NCBI GenBank assembly: GCA_026120035.1
Contig: JALRME010000029.1
Coordinates: 310,001 to 374,000 of the forward strand
Source: Coleophoma eucalyptorum
Taxonomy: Eukaryota > Ascomycota > Leotiomycetes > Helotiales > Dermateaceae
Direction: 5' to 3'
Length of the DNA stretch: 64,000 nucleotides
The notes under the pieces were generated by a model, which was not told where the DNA came from, searched no databases, and was given only the letters and a program-made list of their open reading frames with translations. Positions 46,592 to 57,393 of the stretch are shown here, one piece after another (position 1 is the stretch's first letter; each line of letters begins with the position of its first letter). The translations under genes and the position numbers were made by a program.

Positions 46592-47997
46592 ATGGCGTCA
46601 ACTCATTCAACCGAGTTGCAAGTAATCGGCAATGCAAGCGCAAGATCGAATCAAATAACTCAAGATGCTGAGAACGCGTCTATGGAGGCAGTTCCGACAG
46701 AGGTAGAAATGCAGGCTCTTCCCCCAGCAGACTATGGAAAAGAGGCATATCTCGTCCTGGCTGGATGTACAATCATTCAAGCACCGGTTTGGGGTGAGCA
46801 GTGTAACGACTCACTGATTATCAACTTACTAAATGTCTAGGCTACTCTCTGGCCTTTGGTGTGTTCCAAGAATACTACAGCACGCACGAGTTCTCAGGAC
46901 AAGCTGGATCTGTTGCAACAGTTGGCACGACACTCAACGGTATTATGTATTTGATGATGCCGCTGAGCTTCACTTTCCTTACCAGATACCCCCAATTACG
47001 CCAATATTGTGGTCCTTTAGGCTTGGTTATCACAGTTGGAAGCCTCATCCTGTCAGCATATGCTACAAAAGTATGGCAACTCATTGCTTCTCAAGGAGTC
47101 CTTTGCGCTATTGGGAGTGGCCTTCTTTTCAGTCCCACAACACTTTATTTAGAAGAATGGTTCATCGCTCGCAAGGGCTTTGCCTATGGAACAATTTGGG
47201 CTGGGAAGGCCACAGCAGGGGTTGTATTCCCTTTTATCATGAATAGCCTCCTACACCGATTTGGACCGAAGGCTACTCTTCAGGCATGGGCAGTGGCTGT
47301 GGCGACTTTCTCGATGCCACTCCTGTTCTTCCTCAAACCGAGAATTCCTCTTTCTACTTCTGGAAGTCGGAACCCTCGTCCATTATCTTTCAGCTTTCTC
47401 AAGCATGCCACGTTTTGGGAATTGCAAATCGGATGCATAATCCAGGCATTTGGGTATCTGCTACCGCAAACATACATACCGTCATACGCCCACGCTCTTG
47501 GCATACCTGATGTGACAGGTGCATTTCTCCTTGCAGCATTCCAGTTAGCATCGGTTCCAGGAGCGCTGGTGTTCGGTACGCTTGTTGATCGCCTCTCACC
47601 CACATCAGGAATCCTTATTTCTTCAGTCGGTTCAACGATTGCAGTCTTCCTTTTCTGGGGCTTTTCAGCACAGCTAGCACTCCTGCTAGTCTTCGTTATT
47701 CTCTACGGCTTCTTTGCTGGTGGCTTCAGCTCTACGTGGGGTGGTATCTTGCATGACATGAAGGACCGAGATGAAAGAGTTGATACTGGATTGGCTATGG
47801 GTTTATTACTAGGCGGTCGTGGACTTGGTTTTGTTCTGAGTGGTCCCGCCAGTGTGGCATTACTAACTGATGCATGGAGTACAAGTGGAAAATGGGGTTA
47901 TAGTACTCAGTATGGTCCGATGATCTTGTGTACAGGCATTACTGCCGTTTGTGGTGGTTCAGGGTGGATCTGGAAGATGATCAAGCGAGCAATGTGA
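46592..47997 (+). CDS. MFS transporter, monocarboxylate-porter-like
   Basis: Two exons (46592-46793, 46841-47997) join to 452 aa with about twelve membrane segments. A hydrophilic N-terminal 50 residues precede TM1 (AYLVLAGCTIIQAPVWGYSL with FGVFQEYYSTHEF), the usual opening of fungal MCT-type porters. Also present are GSVATVGTTLNGIMYL, GLLFSPTTLYLEEWFIARKG, GVVFPFIMNSLL, and in the second half PGALVFGTLVDRLSP and YGFFAGGFSSTWGGI. Fungal members of this family move monocarboxylates, riboflavin or other small acids, or export metabolites; the substrate cannot be told. It is not next to a recognisable biosynthetic cluster. Confidence 0.88.
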
Positions 47998-48542
47998 ACA
48001 TAATGAGCCGGAGAAACAAGTTTCTTGTGTGATACTTGGAGAAGACAAGATTGAGCTGGTAAGTTTGATTGAACGGTACGATGGATTAACCCATTGACCA
48101 CCTATTCTATGCTCAAACTTTATAGATCGTTTCTTTATTTTATGGTCCTGTGCTTTGGTTATTGACGCGGTATATTTGATAGGCTTTGTTAGTTTTAACG
48201 CGATTTGGAATACAATCACCAGAACGTAAATGGAGAAAATTGATTGACACAAAATGGTCATTCATAGCTAGCTAAGGAAATCTTATGTGATACTTCATGA
48301 TTGAAAGATAGGCAGTATGGATTCTGATAAAAGACAGTCAGGTGATTAACATATATATATATGCTTAGTCATGACCCCTAAATTGAACCAGAGCCAACCG
48401 CGCTAAGGATTTCTTGGAGAGTTGGACTGCCATCATTCTTCAGCAGCACATCAAGATTCACACCAATCCATTCATTTAATTGCCCGCTGCTTCTAGTGTG
48501 CCACAAGAATTTTTAGACTACTTTACATCGTTCTATGTTTCA
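47998..48542. other. Intergenic region
   Basis: 3' flank of the MFS gene and promoter of the RNase III-like gene, with a short (AT)n run near 48352-48361. No gene was recognised. Confidence 0.55.
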
Positions 48543-50063
48543 ATGTCTTTCCTTAAACAGCCCCCTGTTTTAGCATTTCGAAAAGTGTACCACACTTCTA
48601 CGATCAGAATTTCCGTCTCTAGTTCTAATTACTTGAGGCTGTCATGCAACTCCACTTTGAAAACGCTCTCTTCGACTGACTCTCAAAAATTTCTGTATTC
48701 ACCTCGGAGATACTATAGTATTGCTGTGGGAAATAAAAGACCCGAAATTACTAAGAGTGAAGCCGCTGAAGCTGATATCACACCGATCAAGAAGCATTTT
48801 GATACTGATATCTCGAAAAGGGACCTTACTATCGATGTCAGTTTACATTCCTATCTTCAAACCCTAACCAGATCACTGATATGAATAAGAACATCGAGAA
48901 AATCACCGGTCACGTGTTTAAAGACAAACAGATACTGCTCACCGCGCTGGACCCATCGCCCAAGAACATAACAGGAATCATCAAGGGGAATATTGAGTGG
49001 TCGGATAACGCCAGACCAACTGCCAGCGTGGTCCGGGTCAGTGGGAAGCCGAACGAGCGCCCAACCCTCTCGGTCCTGCTCCCAACTCGAAAGCTCTACT
49101 TTTCACGCTTTTTTGACATCAACGAGAGGATTCCGTTTTGCAGCTCGTGTGCGCGTGAGATTTTTAAAACATGGAAGAATCCCAGATTGGAGGAGCTGGA
49201 CCTCGGCGGCCTTCAGCTCTCAGTGTCACGATCCCAAAAACTGCTTCACATTTTGCCCTCGGTCGCTATACTTCAGGCTGTTTTCAAGGACGCGGGCGTA
49301 GATGCGCTGAGAACCGCCACTATTAATCTCGGTCTGGGTAGTGTGGAAGCTGAGATGGCTGAAGAGGAAATAGGCTTGCCCGAGGAGCACCGAAATGGAA
49401 CCACCGTCGGGAAAGGGTTGGACGAACAGTCCACTATTGCTGGGATGCAAAAACTACTGGGGTATGAGTTTCTGAATCCAGAATTACTCTTGGAGGCGTT
49501 AGCAGTGCGAAAGCATCTGAGACTTGCTTTTGTTGGTGACTCTGTTCTCAACACAGCGTTGCGCATGAAGTGGTACTTCACTGGAGCTACAGATCGCAGT
49601 CAGTCTTCAGTGTAGAAATTTTGGTGGTTAAATTGCTAACAAGAGAAATCTAGGACGTGGTGCTCTTGGTTCTGTCGATTATAGCAAGACTAATGAATTT
49701 CTAGCCCTCGCAGGACGACAAAAGGGAATCCACCACTATATAATACCTTTCGACAACGTTAGTAAACGAATAAACGCCCAAAACGTTGCCGACGCCATGG
49801 AAGCATTACTTGGAGCCGTCCATATAGACCCCAAAGAGAAAAATATGCAGGAGATCATGAGTAATCTAGGACTTTTCAAATACATGGACCAGGAGCACCC
49901 GGACGATGTGAAAGAGAGAATCATTCTGCAGAACAATGGACTTGGAATCCCCTATCCACCTCCCGAAACAGTAATTCCCGGAAGAGAGCCTTCCATCCTG
50001 GATCAATTGACGAGAAAAAATAAAAGTCTAAAGGTGCAGTTGAAGAAAGCTAAACAGACATAG
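48543..50063 (+). CDS. Mitochondrial RNase III-like domain protein
   Basis: Three exons (48543-48836, 48872-49598, 49654-50063) give 476 aa from the first ATG; the first intron is only 35 nt. The N-terminus (MSFLKQPPVLAFRKVYHTST ... SPRRYYSIAV) looks like a mitochondrial presequence. The C-terminal half follows the RNase III pattern: GMQKLLGYEFLNPELLLEAL, LRLAFVGDSVLNTALRMKWY and VADAMEALLGAVHID. Compared with the RNase III signature ERLEFLGDS, two acidic residues are replaced by Leu and Ala, while the GDS Asp and the D..E pair remain, so cleavage activity is doubtful. An RNase III-like opening, NIEKITGHVFKDKQILLTAL, also occurs earlier and is followed by an unrelated-looking stretch. No dsRNA-binding domain is seen. 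It could be a mitoribosomal protein (mL44 or mL57 are RNase III relatives), or a separate family. It overlaps the RTA1 gene by 14 bp. Confidence 0.75.
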
Positions 50064-51209
50064 GCTTTGGTACAGCCGTCATTTGCGATTCAGTATCGCT
50101 GAAGGAACCCATAGCCTTGCTGTTCTTCTTGAGGCGAAAGTTAAAGTTTGCGTCGTGCCAGGCTCCTCGGAAGGAGATGGCTGGATGCAGTAGCGTTAAG
50201 ACAGCAGTTGCGATAACGATCATAGCACCTTCGAGAACCATGAAGAGAGCTTCGTCCGAGGTGAACAAGGATCCATTAAAGCCCCCAGCCAATTCGGCAC
50301 ATCGATAGACGGAACGAACGAGGATAGTCACGCTAGAAACACAAAGGCCTATCAAAGTCAATTCATTGTTTGAAACACCATGGAGAGTAGGACTCACCCC
50401 AAAGGAAGCATTTGAACAGCTTCGATCGCGTCAAATCAGCATATTGCTCGTTTCTTTCTTCCTTAGACGAGCGAACGCGCCAGGCAAATTCTGCGCAGCA
50501 CAAACCAAACAAGATCAGCGAGGCGACCTGAAATGCGAGTCCAGCAAGCATAATATTCTTTCCGAGGTCGCTGGTGGAGGTAGTATTAGCGCCTGAGGCG
50601 ATACCTCCACCCGCAGCTTGTAGGAGCAGCGAGATGAAATCGCAACCGCAGAAGAGCAGTGTGTAGGTGCGTGGTCCGATCCGAGAGTAGTGTGCCCCGT
50701 AGACGGTGATGATGCGTGCGAGACAGAGGTAGATGGCGGCAGTGAAGAAGGCTAGAGGGAATGAGTCTTGGATACATCGGGATGGAGCATTGTTATCTTA
50801 CCAGGCGCAATGGTCAACGTGACAAGATATATGAGAAAGCTGTTGTTGCTGAAAGGGTTAGAGTTCAGCATGATTCGCCCAACGTATCCAATAACCTCCA
50901 AAATCTGTGAGCAGCATTAGCACTTCCATCACGCTTTCTTTTCCACACACACGAAGGCCGACGTACCAAGCCTGGCAACATGGCACCCATATACCCCCAT
51001 ACGCGGCCCTTGATACCCAAAACAATCTGGGCAACAAAGAAGACCCCGAATACAGCAGCATAGAAGGCGTTTCCACCCAAGGTGGGGATGTATAGGAAAG
51101 CTGCCATACTCAAGTCGCAAGTTTCAAGGGTGCAGAGAGTAGGGTCAGCGAGAAGGGTTGCGTTGCCATAGCCCGTGCCATGACCGGTTGAGTGGGTGAG
51201 GTTCGACAT
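50050..51209 (-). CDS. RTA1-family seven-transmembrane protein (lipid-translocating exporter-like)
   Basis: Four exons (50967-51209, 50802-50904, 50398-50751, 50050-50348) join in frame to 332 aa. The first true ATG is 51209. A glycosylated extracellular N-terminus ([20 protein letters not shown]) precedes seven hydrophobic segments. RTA1 hallmarks are [75 protein letters not shown] and the final [16 protein letters not shown]. The family includes Rsb1 (sphingoid-base translocation) and Rta1/Rtm1 (sterol-drug and molasses resistance); the substrate here is unknown. The CDS end overlaps the convergent RNase III-like CDS. Confidence 0.92.
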
Positions 51210-52668
51210 TATGTCCGTCAAGTGCAAATTTCTTCAAATGCGGAGGTCAATTTAGCTGTGGTTGAATCGAGTAAGGGTCTGTTGTGGTTTGATGATGGGT
51301 AGTTGTGGATGGGAAGCCGACCCTTTAAAACGAAGAGAAAGCCGAAGGACGCTTAGAGGCAGGCAATGAAGATGAAGTCTGAATGAGGTGCAGAATACAA
51401 GAGAAAGGGCTACCCAGCCCTGTCATATATACGCAAAAGAGTGCATTCTGACATGAGGCAGTGCTAAACCTCTCAAGCTTGTATCAACACCAACGACCCT
51501 TCCAGCCAACACCGAACACGCCAACCACACAGCACAGTCACGGCGCCGATTTCCCCAGCCCCTAGAGTCACCATGAAACTTAGTTTTGCTGTCCTACCAG
51601 GCAACCAAGGCCAAGCCCGCGAAGTCAGGCGTACGTAGGTAAGAATGTGGCATTACCAGCGAGGAAAAGAGGACTGCCGTTCCTCCGCGATGATTCGTAA
51701 GGTCGGTGTTTAAGTGTTCAGCTCTCTAGCCCTCAGGAACCTGAAGCATAAGCGAGCAGGAATGGGCGAGAGGGAAGACGAATGCACGGAGGAAAACCAC
51801 CCCGGGGCCCCACTCGCCCTGGTGGTAGCTGGCCATTGGCCCGTTCGCTCTTTTCCTGCCGCTCGCTTAGCCTTCTTTTGGCTGTCAGTCAACCGACCTG
51901 GCCAATGTCATCTTTTCGAAGGGGGGTCCTGCAAGCGGCTCGTTTGTTGCTTGGCCCTTTGCTGTGCATGTCAGCCTTTGCCTTGTCTATAATTGGGTTT
52001 CATGGGTATGGGGGAGATTGCTGGAAGATTATTGACATTCATTACGAGTTCTGTTGGGGGGATTGCTGACCAGCGTCCGTCGTCCAGCCTCGATGCCGTA
52101 GTCTTAAGGCATTCCGATAACGTGGCCGGGGTAGGGTGGCTCAGGTAGGTACGAGCAGCCGGATGCGTTGGCGAGCTCGATTATCATCTGAAGTAGAGCG
52201 GGCGCCCAAGGCGCACTGCACTGGCTAACGCAACGGTCTCATCTCACTATGGTTCTCAGAACTTTGTTTTCTGAATGGACAGTTCGGACATTAGCATTTG
52301 TTTTCTCTGGGCGTCTTACACCCTCGCTCATGAGCAAAGAAGCATAAGGCAACGTGCAACGCTTGTCGTTTGCATGTATAGGAGATCTGGAGATCATGAC
52401 GTAGGATGACCAGCGAGATAGGTTGAGGTTAGAGGTACACGTACACATATGAGGGAACAGTCAACCAGCAACCTGCACAGAACGGATCAGTTTCGAGCTG
52501 GAGAAAACCTTATGCTTAATTTCCTTAATTCAGAATGGGATTGATCACTGTCTTAAACCAAACTACAAACTCCAGTCCCCCTAATGATCCTGAAAGAAGT
52601 GAAAGAGAAAAGAATGCGAAGGTGAAAGAGATCGGATATAGCTGTTTGTCTCCCAAGCAATTCACTTA
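51210..52668. other. Intergenic region
   Basis: Promoter of the RTA1 gene, then about 1 kb of GC-balanced sequence (51700-52100 with overlapping short frames on both strands) without recognisable protein or RNA. Nothing supports a gene. Confidence 0.5.
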
Positions 52669-54949
52669 TTAATACCACTCCCATCTCGGGGCTGTACAGG
52701 CATTCTCCGCGGTCCAGTCCCGCATCCTCTGCACCATCCACCCGCTACTGACCTTCCCTTCGCCCAACTTATCCGGCTCCTGATACTTGCCCAGTCGGAA
52801 AGACAGCCCCAATTTACAGCTATCCTTCCACCAAACAAATTGAAAGCACTCATGATTCTCCTCACAGACCTTCTGGCAATTCTCAAAGGATTCGTGCGCG
52901 ACCCTCGCTGCTTCCGAGAGCTCGCGTATGGATTTGGCCGCCAGTGCGGCGTGTTGTTCGGCCTGTTCTTCAGCTTCTTTCTTGAGTTTTTCTGCTTCTT
53001 CATCCTTGGATTTATGGTTGTCGTCCTGCCTGTCAGTGCCGTCCTTCTTGTCAGGTCCATCCTTCTTCTCAACTTTGTTCTTATCTTCAGACTCTTCCTT
53101 GTTGTCAGGCTTGTCCTTAGGACTATCTTTCTTACTCTCATCGATCTGGGCCTCTGCGCTTTCCTTCTTCTCGGAGCCATCTCTTCTTACGTTCTCCGCT
53201 TTATGCTCGACCTTTTCGTTTATCTCCCGGCCCTCGTTAACCTCCAAACCACGACGACGCAGCCTTCGACCGCTAAAGAGCTTGTCAGCCGTGTTATCAA
53301 GGCTGTAGCTGGCTGAACCATCATCCGGTTGCTTCGGTCGTTGTTTTCCCTCATCCGGCGTTGGTTTTTCATCCTTGTTATCCTTAGCCTCTTCTTTGGC
53401 CTTATCCTGGTTGTTCTCCGTATCCTTATGATCCTCTTCCTTCAGTCTCTTTTGTCCCTCGTCCTTAGCATCATCCATCAGTCTCTTCCTCTCCTCTGTC
53501 TTTTTCATACTTTCCTCTAATTTTTTCTTTTTTTCGGAAATTTCGTTCTCCTCATTTAACATTTCCTTCGTATAGGTTGGTCCATGCGAGAGATTGTCCC
53601 AGTTGTCAGTTTTGCGTGCGATGTGGGGTTCGACGAAGTAGTGATACAAGTCTGCAAATAAGGTGAACTGGAGAACCGTGTCAGCTTATACTCATGGAAT
53701 TATGAAAGGACGACAAACATTTGAAGTGCCTAGGATCATCTCCCGCTGCCTTTCATACCGCCAGATGTCACTCACATCAGCTGGTACGACGTGATGCATG
53801 GTGACGACGGGTTGACACCAGTGCTGTCGCGGGCCATATGTGAAAGTCGTGGGCTTGTAGCCATTGAAGAAGGGATGTGCTCCTGTAAGATCAACACCTT
53901 TTTGGTGCAGGGCATCAGCTAGTGCCATGTCTCCACAGCAGACATCTGGCAATTTCGTATCCCAATGGGCTGCTATATCTTCCGGCTGAGCAGGACCAAG
54001 CAGCTTATTCATAGCAGCGTTAGAAATCACATAACCACTCCCGCCGTGTGCAAAGGCAATGGAACCATACGCTAGTGCCGAGCCTGGACACCGTCAGCAG
54101 TTATCTTAACTATACGCAAAGCTGCTTACCCATAAATAAAGGCTTCCGATGATCAAATCTCTTCAAGTATGCCACCAGATTCCGCCAGACGACGTATGAA
54201 TCAGTCTCGATGAAAACATACCACTTAGCATTTGGACGCATCTCAAATGTCTCCTCGAGCATGTGCAGAAACTTCCATTTATCCAGTCTCCACCCTGATC
54301 GACCATCGCCATGACTAGCGTCCTCGACCAGAGACTGGATGTTCTGACCAGTCCTGTGATACTGCTTCAGTTTACGATAAATCTCGAAATCGGGATGATT
54401 TTCTCGTATGTTTTGGTCCACATTCCGAAGAGCGTCATGTACAGTGAAGGGACCAATACTATCGTGCATATCGGAGAAGAAGAGTACGTCTTGTTGGTCA
54501 AAAAAGCGTAAGGTCGTTCCCAGATTAATCGCGAGTTGGGCGAGTTCTTGGGCTCCAGTCTTAAAAATGACCTGAATCCCTTCTGCTCGCATGCTATCCA
54601 TGATCTCTCGCTCAGTGGAAGGTGCGGCATCTACACGAGGAACTACTGTAGGCAAAGGTGATGGTAACGGCAAATCGTGGTCGATAGGGCACGGGGGTGC
54701 TACTATAGTTGTATTCGGACACACTGGACAGGCTGGACATGTGAACGCATGTTGTGATGGAGCATTGCGCGAGTTCTGTATCCATGGATTACTAGACAGA
54801 TTTGACTGCAAGCACATGGAGATCCTCCTCGCATCTTGGAGATGAGGTATTAATTCCCTGGGTGATCTGTCGTGGAATATAAGAAACCACGCGGCGGCTA
54901 TGAAGCACAACGCCCGAAAGATAACTCGTCGGGCAACTGCTTGGGACAT
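52669..54949 (-). CDS. Type II membrane glycosyltransferase, GT31/fringe-like, with charged insertion
   Basis: Three exons (54130-54949, 53719-54083, 52669-53667) give 727 aa. A single N-terminal membrane anchor (FRALCFIAAAWFLIF) and a Pro/Cys-rich stem suit a Golgi lumenal enzyme. The catalytic part has the core-1 GalT/fringe pattern: WKFLHMLEETFEMRPNAKWY and VFIETDSYVVWRNLVAYL (ETDSY replaces the usual DxD metal site), GSALAYGSIAFAHGGSGYV, KLPDVCCGDMALADAL, GAHPFFNGYKP and VTMHHVVPAD. After SHGPTYTKEML a highly charged Lys/Glu/Asp-rich stretch of about 210 residues (52920-53562) intervenes before a Cys-containing tail with CFQFVWWKDSCKLG. The donor sugar is unknown. Family placement is good, substrate open. 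Confidence 0.85.
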
Positions 54950-55769
54950 GATGAGCTACATTTTACAATATTTTCCAGCTTGGCCGGGAGGGACTTTTGG
55001 GAATATATATCTTGTAAAGTGGCCTTTTGTTTTGCCTCCTGCCGTCTTTCTATCTGGAATGGATCGCTTATTGATCCTTCGGATAGAGGATTTGAGACAT
55101 TGAACTTGGTCGAATGAACGACCTGGACACCATTGATGCAAGACATTTGGAAACAGGCTTGATGTAAGGTAAAAGTTAAGTGAACTTAAGTGAAATAACT
55201 CTCTAATGTGCATGGGGAAAGGAGCAGGATTTGCAGACTTATAATTGAAAGAGACAGAGCATTGTACATATTATATTGGAGATATAAAAGGTCGAAAGGA
55301 AGGGTTGGGGAGGAAAGGCGGACGGATGGAATAATAATAGTCCGCGTCAAGGTACGAAGCTGGAGTGCATGGCAAGATGCTTGCAAGCTGCGCGGCTCTT
55401 GCGACACTTCCAGATTCGTGTCCTGTCTTCCTGCAGACCCCTCCACTCTGACACTCTATCTTGCTCCAACCTCTATGACTTCACTCGACCTCAAACTCAC
55501 TCCTTTGTCCGCTCTTATTGTCCGCCCTTCTACTATCTGAGGCTCTGCGGTAATAGCAGACATATCCTCGGTATTTGATCTACGATCCACCCCCCTTGCT
55601 TACGGCGAGACCCTCCCTCGATGTCCCTGTAGCCTCGCCAAACCTCCGACGCGTAATCAGCACTCATCACAGCTCTGACTGCCTTAAAAACACTTGAGAG
55701 TGCTGTCAAGAGGACTGCACCTTCTACATCTACAAGCTATCTCCAAGTACAGCTTCTGGTATAGGCAAG
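54950..55769. other. Divergent promoter region between GT31 and ERD2
   Basis: 820 bp. CT-rich leader sequence lies close to the ERD2 start. Overlapping short frames on both strands are not convincing. No RNA gene was recognised. Confidence 0.55.
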
Positions 55770-56984
55770 ATGGTGGCCATGAATGTAAGCAAGTCCCTAA
55801 GCTCAGGATGGCCGCGATCACAAGCTAATTCGTCACTCCACTCTCCAGATCTTTCGCATTCTTGGAGACCTCTCTCACACAGCGTCGAAATGTATCCTGA
55901 TATGGGCGATGCACTCGAACCGATCGGCGGAGGGTGTATCGCTGATCACACAAATCTTCTACGCTGCTGTTTTCTTCACCCGATACCTAGATCTCTTCCC
56001 TATTTACGGCCTCTGGAACTTCACGCTGAAACTCTTCTACATGGCTAGCTCGGTGTACATCATCTTTGTGATGTTAAGAGTATATGCCCGTACGAGGGAA
56101 AGAGAGAAGGCTTGGAAACTGGGCGGGTTCTGTCTTGCCGTTAGTTCTGTTGGCGCCCCACTGGTCATGTTGATTTTCAGGAAAAAGAGTCAATGGGGAT
56201 TTTCAGAGGTATGTAATCCTGAGTATTTGGGGGCCAGAGATACTCTTGCTAATTTGTCTCACTACAGGTCCTATGGATCTTCTCCATCATCCTCGAGTCC
56301 GTCTGCGTACTTCCGCAACTCCTACTCCTCCGTCAAACAAACGTCCCAACTGTCATCGATTCCTACTACCTCCTAACCCTCGGAGCCTACAGAGGTCTCT
56401 ACATTCTCAACTGGATCTGGCGAGAGCTGGATATCAATGACCGCAAGCCAGATCCAATCTCGATCGTGTTCGGGGTGATCCAGACAGCTTTCTACGTAGA
56501 CTTCGCATGGGTGTACTACTCACGGCAGCGTGTTAAGCTACGGAACGGGGGCATGGTGGATGCGGATGATCTACGGAATGGCTGGCTCCTGCGAAGGATC
56601 TTCGGCAGCAAGCGGATCGTGGGGAGTGTGGACTCGGTGGAAGACGAGGAAAGTGTGCCGGCTCTGCACGGCGACGAGACGGCAGACGAGAGACGAAATG
56701 TCCCAAGGACTGGCGCAGCGTCAAAATGGGGGTCAAGGGGAATTTCAGTTAGTGCGGATGAGGGTGTTCTAGCTGGAGAGCAAGAGAGGCAGAGGAATTT
56801 CGAGGGGCAAGAATCTGGGGTTATAGATACACTCGGGGAACATGATCTCGATGGGGATGCGAAGATGAAGGATCCAGATGAGATGGCAAGGATTCTGGAT
56901 GATGACGATGACAGCGATGACGGTATCCTACCTGCTGAAGGGGGCTCTTCTAGCGTTGGAAATGGTGCGGAGTGGAGGAAGTGA
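55770..56984 (+). CDS. erd2: ER lumen protein-retaining receptor (KDEL/HDEL receptor) with acidic tail
   Basis: Retrieves escaped ER-resident proteins carrying C-terminal (H/K)DEL from the Golgi. Exons 55770-55784, 55849-56208 and 56268-56984 give 363 aa; exon 1 encodes only MVAMN, so the core begins MNIFRILGDLSHTASKCIL as in all ERD2 proteins. Seven membrane segments follow, with FTRYLDLF, WIFSIILESVCVLPQLLLL, VIDSYYLLTLGAYRGLYILNWIWRE and VIQTAFYVDFAWVYYSRQ. Canonical receptors stop near residue 215; this protein continues about 140 residues into a hydrophilic, acidic tail (around DDDDDSDDG) rather than a short cytosolic tail. Long tails occur in other Pezizomycotina receptors. Core assignment is secure. 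Confidence 0.95.
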
Positions 56985-57393
56985 AGCTCTCTCGATACCT
57001 AGCGGCTGTTCAAAAATACCTTGAATGCATGTCTACGAATCTGTTCCATACAATGACTGCTTACTTGATTTTCCTGGCAAACGTATTGCATCGATTTGTC
57101 CAAATCCGTCTTGAGCTACGCCAGATCGCTGGAACTGCCCATGGCTAGATTGACTACAGCATAATGGTCAATTTCACATCTAGAAGCTTAGCCGGAGAGT
57201 AGCTCAGCCGCTATCATCCGGGAAACATGTAGTATACTGGTCAAGGTGGAACGAATGGTTTATCGTGAAAATGTATAAGCGATCGCTTAACAAGAGATAT
57301 ATGTCCTCTCAAAGACCATAACGTAACGCTATCCGCAATCTAAAACCCGAAATCGCCGCCATGCCATGCAATGCAAAGGTATACGCAAAATAA
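56985..57393. other. Intergenic region between convergent genes
   Basis: 409 bp between the 3' ends of ERD2 and proline dehydrogenase. No gene was recognised. Confidence 0.6.

Noticed and set aside
48480..48542. N-terminal extension of the RNase III-like protein
   Set aside because: The extension begins at TTG; the first ATG at 48543 starts a good mitochondrial presequence.
51714..52069. Overlapping frames of 60-95 codons on both strands in the RTA1-GT31 gap
   Set aside because: No motif and no ATG context worth supporting; composition matches neighbouring non-coding DNA.
52840..53316. 158-codon hydrophobic plus-strand frame
   Set aside because: It is the complement of the Lys/Glu-rich insertion of the glycosyltransferase; antisense of such codons automatically reads as Leu/Phe/Ser-rich.
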